Positions 14,429 to 19,559 of a stretch of 26,509 bases of DNA are shown here, piece by piece. Every line of letters begins with the position of its first letter. The first letter of the stretch is position 1. The notes beneath the pieces were generated by a model. The model did not search any database and was not told the DNA's origin. It saw nothing but the letters and a program-made list of their open reading frames with translations. Both the position numbers and the translations under genes were made by a program. This DNA comes from a virus. The stretch covers positions 1-26,509 of IMG/VR virus record IMGVR_UViG_3300009149_000233; one strand, given 5' to 3'.

Positions 14429-14790
14429 AGATTTGAAATGATTAAAAGTAAAAGAGATAATTGTTATATGGACTAATTGCCTATATAACTACCAGAGGGA
14501 AATAGTATTATGGAGAGTGCTAACGGTAACTTGTAGAAATACAGACACGATGTTAGTAATGATGTTAACTACTATATGTAGCGTGTATAAATAAACAACA
14601 CAGCTTTCTCGTAATTTAACAACGTAGTTCTGTTGAAACATATACAGACTGTCCTCATATCTCGTAAATATTTGATGAAGTTTAATATCAAAATAAACTA
14701 ACCTAGCCATGGTTGTAACTGAGTATCAGGTTTATGTATTATTCTAGAAAGATTCATAAATGAAGTAGTAATTACCATCAAATATTTTAA
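14408..14790 (+). ncRNA. Candidate structured non-coding RNA
   Basis: About 380 bases with a dedicated promoter and no credible ORF on the + strand. Visible helices include the 5' hairpin (14408-14428), GTTATATGG with CCTATATAAC (about 14463-14490, one bulge), GCTAAC with GTTAGT enclosing TTGTA-GAAA-TACAG (a GNRA loop, about 14520-14560), and CTAC-TATAT-GTAG (about 14570). A perfect 12-bp long-range stem pairs AAATATTTGATG (14666-14677) with CATCAAATATTT (14776-14787) and encloses CTGA-GTA-TCAG and TTCAT-AA-ATGAA. It ends just before tRNA-Met at 14803. The function is unknown. It vaguely recalls part of RNase P RNA, but key conserved blocks are missing. Confidence 0.6.
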
Positions 14791-14802
14791 AAAAATTATA
14801 TT

Positions 14803-14874
14803 GCGGGGTGGAGAAGTGGTTATCTTGCCAGCCTCATAAGCTGGAGATCGCAGGTTCGAATCCTGCCCACCGCT
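14803..14874 (+). tRNA. tRNA-Met(CAT)
   Basis: Anticodon arm CCAGC-CTCATAA-GCTGG and T-arm GCAGG-TTCGAAT-CCTGC. The acceptor GCGGGGT/CCACCGC has two mismatches, or one bulged G. The G/C-rich anticodon stem lacks the three G-C pairs typical of initiators, so it is probably elongator. Confidence 0.85.
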
Positions 14875-14883
14875 ACTAAAGAA

Positions 14884-14954
14884 AGGTGCGAATTAGAATG
14901 ATAACTGCAATTTGAATGATGATTCTAGACCTGGCTAATGAACTCGATTTGCAG
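14884..14954 (+). other. Possible pseudoknot upstream of tRNA-Leu(CAG)
   Basis: AGGT (14884) pairs with ACCT (14929) around AGAAT/ATTCT (14895/14922). CTGCAA (14905-14910), inside that loop, is complementary to TTGCAG (14949-14954) outside it. The helices are short, so evidence is moderate to weak. Confidence 0.35.
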
Positions 14955-14971
14955 ATGGAGGGATATTAGAA

Positions 14972-15061
14972 TAACTTGTGGTGAAATTGGTAGACACACC
15001 GGCGTTCAGGCTGGGATTGGGATAGAGACCCAGTGTGCAGGTTCGAGTCCTGTCAAGTTAC
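14972..15061 (+). tRNA. tRNA-Leu(CAG)-like with six-base anticodon loop
   Basis: Acceptor TAACTTG/CAAGTTA, a Leu-type D-arm (TGAAATTGGTAGACACA), a long variable arm (TGGG/CCCA), and T-arm GCAGG-TTCGAGT-CCTGT. The best anticodon stem, CCGGC/GCTGG, leaves a loop of only six bases (GTTCAG). The alternative seven-base loop containing CAG costs two mismatches. Confidence 0.7.
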
Positions 15062-15114
15062 CGATGGACGTTTTTGTTCCTAAAGTGATTAAATAATGTA
15101 AATTAAGTTACATT

Positions 15115-15747
15115 ATGCCTAGAAAGGAAAAGAAATATCACTTTATCTACAAAACGACAAATACGTTGACTGGTCGCTATTATATTGGGATGCATTCAAC
15201 AAATGATTTGGAAGATGGGTATCTTGGAAGTGGAAAGCGTCTAAGATACTCTATTCGAAAATATGGTAAAGAGAATCATATAAGAGAAATACTTGAATTT
15301 TGTGATTCTAGAAAAGAACTAAAGAAACTAGAAGAAGAAATAGTTACTTTAAATGAAATTGCAAAAGAAGAATGTATGAATTTAGTTCCAGGTGGACACG
15401 GTGGGTTTGAAAGAACTGAATCACATAAAAAAGCAATGTTAGAAAGTTTCAAAAACAGATTAAAAGTAGATAAATCTTTTTTAGAAAAGTACAAAGAAAT
15501 TGGAAGACAAAACTTTAAAAATGCTCACAAAAACGGGAAAATAAAATATAGCAACTTTGAAGGTAAAAAACATTCAGAAGAATCTAAAAACAAAATAAGT
15601 TCTTCTATGAAAGGTAAAGGTAAAGGTTCTAATAATTCACAATTTGGAACTTGTTGGGTTACTAATGGAACTGAAAACAAAAAAATTAAGAAAGAACATA
15701 TAGACCTTTGGGAATCTAAAGGATTTAGAAAAGGTAGAATAATATAG
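15115..15747 (+). CDS. GIY-YIG homing endonuclease with NUMOD3-like region
   Basis: A full-length 210-residue endonuclease. The GIY-YIG domain has FIY at 10-12, YIG at 23-25 and GYLGSGKRLRYSIRKYGKEN at about 35-54. The NUMOD3-like DNA-binding region GKKHSEESKNKISSSMKGK lies near 150-168, and the NGTENKKIKKE tail is present. It is nearly identical to the truncated 10443 protein over the first 100 residues and more diverged from 11564. Its TAG stop (15745-15747) overlaps the first two bases of the following tRNA-like gene, mirroring the 10443/tRNA-Thr overlap. A hairpin, TAATGTAA...TTACATTA, runs into the start codon and may limit translation. Confidence 0.9.
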   Translation: MPRKEKKYHFIYKTTNTLTGRYYIGMHSTNDLEDGYLGSGKRLRYSIRKYGKENHIREILEFCDSRKELKKLEEEIVTLNEIAKEECMNLVPGGHGGFERTESHKKAMLESFKNRLKVDKSFLEKYKEIGRQNFKNAHKNGKIKYSNFEGKKHSEESKNKISSSMKGKGKGSNNSQFGTCWVTNGTENKKIKKEHIDLWESKGFRKGRII

Positions 15748-15823
15748 CAATGCTGGTGCGGTATAGGTCTCATGAGCCTTTTGGAAGATATTCCTACTAG
15801 AGTTTCGATTACTCTAATTGCTA
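15746..15823 (+). tRNA. tRNA-like element (CAT), no D-arm
   Basis: Acceptor AGCAATG/AATTGCT (six of seven paired), T-arm AGAGT-TTCGATT-ACTCT, and an anticodon-type arm AGGT-CTCATGA-GCCT with CAT. No D-stem is seen; instead a long variable region carries GGAA-GATA-TTCC. The layout resembles the tRNA-Ile-like gene at 9746. Confidence 0.5.
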
Positions 15824-15836
15824 CTATGAGTGCGAG

Positions 15837-15892
15837 CGACAACTCAAATCTCAGAATACATTGAAAATATTTGTCGATATTCGAGGTGTATT
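15837..15892 (+). ncRNA. Loop-paired pseudoknot abutting a tRNA-like gene
   Basis: The hairpin AATAT-TTGTCG-ATATT (15866-15881) has a six-base loop that is exactly complementary to CGACAA at 15837-15842. An outer stem, AATACA/TGTATT (15855-15860 with 15887-15892), closes around the hairpin and ends at the last base before the tRNA-like gene at 15893. The contiguous stem, loop-helix and stem suggest a compact H-type pseudoknot. Confidence 0.6.
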
Positions 15893-15964
15893 TGTGCATT
15901 CGTCTAGTGGTTAGGACGCCACCAACGCTGGTGGAAACAATGGGTTCAAATCCCTTATGCACGA
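15893..15964 (+). tRNA. tRNA-like element with six-base anticodon loop
   Basis: Acceptor TGTGCAT/ATGCACG, a D-arm of GTC...GGAC type, and T-arm ATGGG-TTCAAAT-CCCTT. The anticodon stem is CCACC/GGTGG with the loop AACGCT, only six bases and no U33. The amino-acid identity cannot be assigned. Confidence 0.6.
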
Positions 15965-16209
15965 CTAAAGCGAAAAGAGATTACCAGACAGTATGATTTC
16001 CAACGTGCGAATGTGCATGAGGAATATAGGACTTGATTGCTCGAATCTTATCTGATATAGTAGGAACACCTGCATAAATGATGATAAACAATATATGATG
16101 TGGCATCTTTAATAGCGCTAATAGAGATGTTTTGTTGGATAAGATAGCTTTAAAATATTAATATGCTACGACATGTTAAGAACCTATTAAATTCGTAGAT
16201 TTAATAGTT
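15965..16209 (+). ncRNA. Structured gap ending in a perfect pseudoknot
   Basis: There is no ORF here. A hairpin, CATCTTTA...TAGAGATG, lies at about 16107-16132. CTATTAAAT (16184-16192) pairs with ATTTAATAG (16199-16207), nine perfect pairs. The whole six-base loop, TCGTAG (16193-16198), is the exact complement of CTACGA at 16166-16171. This is the same loop-paired design as at 15837, again ending at the 5' edge of a tRNA-like gene. Confidence 0.6.
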
Positions 16210-16281
16210 CGCTTTGTAGTTTAATTGGACAAAACGGCACCAACTCGGGTGTTAATATGGGTTCGAATCCCATCAAAGCAA
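16210..16281 (+). tRNA. tRNA-like element with six-base anticodon loop
   Basis: Six acceptor pairs (GCTTTG/CAAAGC) with a mismatch at the first position, a D-arm of GTTTAATTGGAC type, and T-arm ATGGG-TTCGAAT-CCCAT. The anticodon stem GCACC/GGTGT leaves the loop AACTCG, six bases without U33. Identity is unassigned. Confidence 0.6.
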
Positions 16282-16318
16282 CAAATTTATTACCAATATG
16301 AATATTTTTTTCTTTTTC

Positions 16319-16386
16319 GTTGAATATCTCCTTTATTCGACAAGTACTTGGATTCTCCTTCATTCCAAGTGGTAACGTTTAGTTAC
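16319..16386 (+). ncRNA. Twin hairpins with TCTCCTT loops
   Basis: GTTGAATA-TCTCCTT-TATTCGAC (16319-16341, one wobble) and ACTTGGA...TCCAAGT (16346-16370, loop TTCTCCTTCAT) both present TCTCCTT in the loop. A third hairpin, GTAAC-GTTTA-GTTAC (16372-16386), and the terminator follow. It is the 3' end of the tRNA transcript or a separate small RNA. Confidence 0.5.
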
Positions 16387-16394
16387 ATTTTTAC

Positions 16395-16425
16395 ACCCTC
16401 TATGAAAATCTCATAGGGGGTTTTT
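16395..16425 (+). terminator. Intrinsic terminator closing the tRNA array
   Basis: The arms CCCTCTATGA (16396-16405) and TCATAGGGGG (16411-16420) enclose AAATC, contain one G-T pair, and are followed by TTTTT. Confidence 0.88.
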
Positions 16426-16451
16426 ATTTTAAAATATTTTTCTAACTTCAT

Positions 16452-16482
16452 TTTGATTTGTCACTTATTTGTTATATATTAG
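16452..16482 (+). promoter_or_regulatory. Promoter for a near-leaderless gene
   Basis: TTTG at 16452-16455, 19 bases, TATATTAG at 16475-16482. The ATG at 16487 is only five bases after the -7 box, so the mRNA is probably leaderless or nearly so. Confidence 0.75.
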
Positions 16483-16486
16483 TGAG

Positions 16487-16645
16487 ATGAAAAAGAAACT
16501 TAAAATCAATAAAAGAAAAGCACTTCGAGAAGATATGATCGAACAAGGTGCTTATGATGGTAGGTTTAGTCCAAAAGTTCAAAAGTTAAAAAAACACAAA
16601 AAAGTAAAACACAAACATAAATTAACAGAAGATGATGAAAACTAA
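16487..16645 (+). CDS. Small basic protein
   Basis: A 52-residue lysine-rich protein (MKKKLKINKRKALREDM...; KKHKKVKHKHK near the C-terminus, ending in acidic EDDEN). Such composition suggests nucleic-acid or ribosome binding, but no family is recognised. The start is dictated by the promoter immediately upstream. The 3' end overlaps the next small gene by 11 bases. Confidence 0.65.
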   Translation: MKKKLKINKRKALREDMIEQGAYDGRFSPKVQKLKKHKKVKHKHKLTEDDEN

Positions 16646-16808
16646 ATTTAAACCGGTACACGTAACAGTTCGTGGAAAAATATTACCAAGTATTGTAGAA
16701 GACGAAAGAATCTTTACAAGTTCAAGGAAACTCAATTCATATCTAAAGATGTTGAATAAACACTACACGGGTTTAGAAATAAAAATGAAATCTTTTAATG
16801 CTAATTAG
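16635..16808 (+). CDS. Small basic protein
   Basis: A 57-residue protein starting MKTKFKPVHVTVRGKILPSI (an alternative ATG three bases upstream adds one Met). It is basic and soluble, possibly a small beta fold followed by a helix. It overlaps the preceding gene by 11 bases and ends one base before the -33 box of the next promoter. No family is recognised. Confidence 0.6.
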   Translation: MKTKFKPVHVTVRGKILPSIVEDERIFTSSRKLNSYLKMLNKHYTGLEIKMKSFNAN

Positions 16809-16861
16809 TTGCAATTGTTGATTAATATTCCTATATTAGTATTGTCAATAAAACATATTGA
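16809..16861 (+). promoter_or_regulatory. Phage promoter with 5' mRNA hairpin
   Basis: TTGC at 16809-16812, 19 bases, TATATTAG at 16832-16839, then TCAAT-AAAACAT-ATTGA (16845-16861). The leader continues TGTTTAACTTAAAATAAAG, shared in part with other leaders. Confidence 0.85.
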
Positions 16862-16886
16862 TGTTTAACTTAAAATAAAGACGTAT

Positions 16887-17170
16887 ATGAAACGATATTT
16901 TTTATTTGGTGCATAACACTATTACTGTCAAGTTGTGCGACTGACGTAGATGTAAACGCTTGTGTGAACACAGGTGAAAGTGTTGGTGGATTCTGGTGGG
17001 GATTATGGAATGGATTAACAATGGGATTTTCGTTAATCGGTAGTATCTTTTCAGATGATATTACAATCTACGATGTGAATAACAACGGTGGTTGGTATAA
17101 CTTTGGATTCTGGTTAGGAGCTGCAAGTTTCGGTGGAAGTGCTTCAAGTGCATCCAAATCAAAAAAATAG
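16887..17170 (+). pseudogene. Lipoprotein gene with a frameshift in a T run
   Basis: The ATG at 16887 reads MKRYFLFGA and stops. One frame over, the sequence continues as a lipoprotein: a hydrophobic signal segment ITLLLSSC with a lipobox cysteine, then ATDVDVNACVNTGESVGGFW and a Gly/Trp-rich body (FWWGLWNGLTMGF, then NNNGGWYNFGFWLGA). One extra T in the run TTTTTT near 16900 would restore MKRYFFIWCITLLLSSC. The body resembles a conserved lipoprotein/exported family of unknown function. The promoter, hairpin and leader are intact. The break may be an assembly error, a real mutation or slippage. Confidence 0.8.
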
Positions 17171-17201
17171 AAAATTTACTAGAAACTAAAACTTAAAAAT
17201 T

Positions 17202-17636
17202 ATGTTTACTATATTTGTAATATTATTCATTATCATTGAATTCTTATATGTTGTTAATACTATAGGAATGGCAGAAAATAATTTGAAACTAATTCAATAT
17301 AACAAAGAATTCAAAGGTCAAAAATTTAATCAGTTTTCAGAAGATTACAAGAACACTATGTTAAATAGTTGTTTTCGTGTATTGGTTATTATGATTGTAT
17401 TATTTGGTGGTTTACTTACAGATCAATGGCTAATTTGGATTTCTTTGATGGGATTGAACATTGTATTAGTAGGTCCTCTTAGTAAGTTACTAAAGAAACT
17501 CGATTTAATGACTGGTTATTACGTAGTAGTTTGGATTAATTCAATTATAGGTTTAGGTGCTGGAATCTTTCATATAATTAATGATTGGCATTTACATATT
17601 GACCTATATAAATTTGTTGAAAACTTTTTGAAATAA
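17202..17636 (+). CDS. Multi-pass membrane protein
   Basis: A 144-residue predicted inner-membrane protein with hydrophobic segments at about residues 2-22, 57-74, 77-93 and 105-125. A charged loop (residues about 28-52, YNKEFKGQKFNQFSEDYKN) separates the first two. The N-terminus has no cleavable signal. It follows the broken lipoprotein gene by 31 bases and probably shares its transcript. No family is recognised; a role in the envelope or superinfection is possible but not shown. Confidence 0.8.
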   Translation: MFTIFVILFIIIEFLYVVNTIGMAENNLKLIQYNKEFKGQKFNQFSEDYKNTMLNSCFRVLVIMIVLFGGLLTDQWLIWISLMGLNIVLVGPLSKLLKKLDLMTGYYVVVWINSIIGLGAGIFHIINDWHLHIDLYKFVENFLK

Positions 17637-17670
17637 ATAAAATATTTTTTCTATACGTGCATGTAATAAT

Positions 17671-17692
17671 TGTATTAGTTCTCTGGGGAGAA
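17671..17692 (+). promoter_or_regulatory. Probable promoter with 5' hairpin
   Basis: TGTATTAG at 17671-17678 is a near match to the -7 box, and the expected -33 position holds TTTC. Support comes from the hairpin TTCTC-TGGG-GAGAA (17679-17692) directly after it, as in the other promoters. Confidence 0.55.
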
Positions 17693-17753
17693 TATATACT
17701 CTTAGTACTCTTAGGGAATTTGTTTTTAATAGTGATTTAGTTAATATAAAGAA

Positions 17754-18587
17754 ATGAATATACACATAGAAGATAGAGAATTATTTAAAGAATTAAAGAA
17801 GATTTCTATTTTGAATATTGAGATAGGTTCAAGAATGTATGGAACAAACAACGAAAAGTCTGATACTGATATTCTTTATATATATATTCCAAGTTATGAT
17901 GAACTAAATTCTATTAGTGCTAGTCATCACCAATATCAATTCAAAGAAAACGGTGTTGACCATATCTTTACGGACATTTACACATTCATTAAGAATTCAC
18001 TAAATGGTGATAGTACAATCAACTTTGAGGTTATTAATAGTAAAAAATTAATAGGTTCTGATTTAGAATGGTTGTATAATACAAGACACCTATTTAGGAA
18101 CTATAAAATTTTACGTGCATATCTTGGTAGGGCGAGAAAAGATTTGAAACAAATTCGTTCAAAGTCCAATGTTGAAGATATGACTAAGAAATTAAGTCAT
18201 GGTATTAGGAGTTATCAATTTGCATGTAATGTACTAGAAGATGTTTTTAGTTCAGAATGGGATGATTCATATTACTATGATGTTTTAGCAAGAACTAGGA
18301 ATATGACTATCAAAAGAAAAATATATAACCTTTCTAGTGAGTATGAAATGAAAATATCTGTTTTGAGGGAACGTGTTAATTTGTTTTTAGATTCTGGTCA
18401 ATTAGGTATGGAAAACTATATGAATGCTACACAAATGGTTTACTTAGATAATTTATTAGGTGGATTTGTTACAGAAAAACGAAAAGAATTAGGTAATAGT
18501 GATTATTATAAAAAATTAAGGGTGATAGTTGCAAAATCTGTTTCCGAAGGTATTGATTATGGTGATTCTAAATTTATAGTAAAGTGA
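17754..18587 (+). CDS. RlaP-type nucleotidyltransferase (predicted RNA repair)
   Basis: A 277-residue DNA-polymerase-beta-superfamily nucleotidyltransferase. The catalytic signature GSRMYG (25-30), followed by SDTDI (36-40), supplies G25/S26 and the metal-binding D37 and D39; a third acidic residue is likely around 95-97 (INFEVI). The helical C-terminal half (about 115-277) fits the family known as RlaP (formerly YcgL-type predicted nucleotidyltransferases), which comparative genomics links to RNA-repair operons. Here it accompanies Pnkp, Rnl1, Rnl2 and cREC genes in the same phage region. Which end or nucleotide it modifies is not known from the sequence. It has its own hairpin leader. Confidence 0.85.
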   Translation: MNIHIEDRELFKELKKISILNIEIGSRMYGTNNEKSDTDILYIYIPSYDELNSISASHHQYQFKENGVDHIFTDIYTFIKNSLNGDSTINFEVINSKKLIGSDLEWLYNTRHLFRNYKILRAYLGRARKDLKQIRSKSNVEDMTKKLSHGIRSYQFACNVLEDVFSSEWDDSYYYDVLARTRNMTIKRKIYNLSSEYEMKISVLRERVNLFLDSGQLGMENYMNATQMVYLDNLLGGFVTEKRKELGNSDYYKKLRVIVAKSVSEGIDYGDSKFIVK

Positions 18588-18593
18588 CAGAAA

Positions 18594-18701
18594 ATGAAAA
18601 AAGTTAGACTATTTATAGACATTATCATTGTATTTGGAATATTAACATTAATATGGATAATTGAATTGTTCACCAAAAAAGAAAATAGAATACAATGGTA
18701 A
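18594..18701 (+). CDS. Single-helix membrane peptide
   Basis: A 35-residue peptide, MKKVRLFIDIIIVFGILTLI plus IWIIELFTKKENRIQW less the shared first I, with one transmembrane helix (about residues 7-26) and a charged C-terminus. It starts 7 bases after the nucleotidyltransferase stop and overlaps the next start by 7 bases, so it is likely translated by coupling. No family is recognised. Confidence 0.5.
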   Translation: MKKVRLFIDIIIVFGILTLIWIIELFTKKENRIQW

Positions 18702-19168
18702 AGAAAATAGTTTATTTTGATATGGATGGTGTTCTATGTCAATTCAGAAAAAAGTTCAATGAAGAAATTGAACGAAACCCTAAAATACAATTTCCACAAG
18801 CAACGTATGGTTTCTTTGCAAATTTAGAGCCACATACACACATGGTTTTCCTATACAAAGCACTGGAAAACAACGCAAATTTCGATGTGCATATTTTAAC
18901 GGCACCATCTTATATAAATCCTTTGTGTTATACAGAAAAAAGAGTGTGGGTTGAAAAACACTTAGGTTTAGAAGCAGCAGAAAAAATGGTTATCACCGGG
19001 TATAAAAACCTATTAAAAGGTGATTATCTAATTGATGATAATGAGTCAGGAAAAGGTCAAGACAAATTCGAAGGAAAATTATTAATTGTTGATGAAAATG
19101 ATATGAATAGTAGTATCGCTAATATATTAGTAACCCTGAAAGAAGATTTAGATTTAGACACAATTTAA
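18695..19168 (+). CDS. 5'(3')-deoxyribonucleotidase-like HAD phosphatase
   Basis: A 157-residue HAD-superfamily phosphatase of the 5'(3')-deoxyribonucleotidase (NT5C) type, expected to remove phosphate from nucleoside monophosphates. Motif I is DMDGVL with D9 and D11, motif II is ILTAPS around residue 68-73, a conserved Lys lies in the middle region, and motif IV is DYLIDDN near 110-116. Length fits bacterial and phage members. It overlaps the upstream membrane peptide by 7 bases. In phages such enzymes adjust nucleotide pools; a specific substrate cannot be read from the sequence. Confidence 0.88.
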   Translation: MVKKIVYFDMDGVLCQFRKKFNEEIERNPKIQFPQATYGFFANLEPHTHMVFLYKALENNANFDVHILTAPSYINPLCYTEKRVWVEKHLGLEAAEKMVITGYKNLLKGDYLIDDNESGKGQDKFEGKLLIVDENDMNSSIANILVTLKEDLDLDTI

Positions 19169-19184
19169 TTGTATTAGATAATCT

Positions 19185-19520
19185 ATGAAAGATTTGATTT
19201 TACATTATGTGACATATGAAAAGAATGGTTCGTGTTGGAAAAAGGTAAAAATAAAGAAAATTGGTGTAGATGGTAGATGTGCCGTTTGTACCAAAGAAAA
19301 AATAGGTGAAAATGATTTATATTACTATGATGGTGAAATATATCATCCCAAAACTAAACACCCCCCAACAGGTTCTTTAAAAGTTATTTGTGTACATTTT
19401 TGGTTTAAAGATATTAGTACTAAAGTAAATCAAACACTAAAGATAGAATGTGAATCAATATTAGTAACTAATGAATATAAGATAAAATGGCCTTTGAAAA
19501 TTAAAAGTAAAAATAGTTAA
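19185..19520 (+). CDS. Hypothetical protein
   Basis: A 111-residue basic soluble protein of unknown function. It contains CAVC at about residues 33-36 but no second Cys pair, so a zinc site is not supported. It starts 16 bases after the nucleotidase gene and shares its transcription direction and composition. Confidence 0.75.
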   Translation: MKDLILHYVTYEKNGSCWKKVKIKKIGVDGRCAVCTKEKIGENDLYYYDGEIYHPKTKHPPTGSLKVICVHFWFKDISTKVNQTLKIECESILVTNEYKIKWPLKIKSKNS

Positions 19521-19559
19521 TTAGTAAAATATACATACACAGATTTAACTTTAAGTAAT

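Noticed and set aside
14480-14660. Similarity to RNase P RNA (GAGG-AAA, GTGC...GTAAC, CACGA and GACTGTCC in the same order as in rnpB)
   Set aside because: The universal 3' conserved block and the ACAGA-type segment are missing and the spacing is short, so I call it only a structured RNA. A cmscan hit to RF00010 or RF00011 would overturn this.
14489-14710. Minus-strand frame of 73 codons inside the structured region
   Set aside because: No promoter or start context on that strand, all supported genes are on the + strand, and the region folds as RNA.
14400-16210. Group I introns in the tRNA region
   Set aside because: No recognisable group I core pairing sequences, and the odd tRNA-like genes do not become canonical by removing a stretch with intron features.
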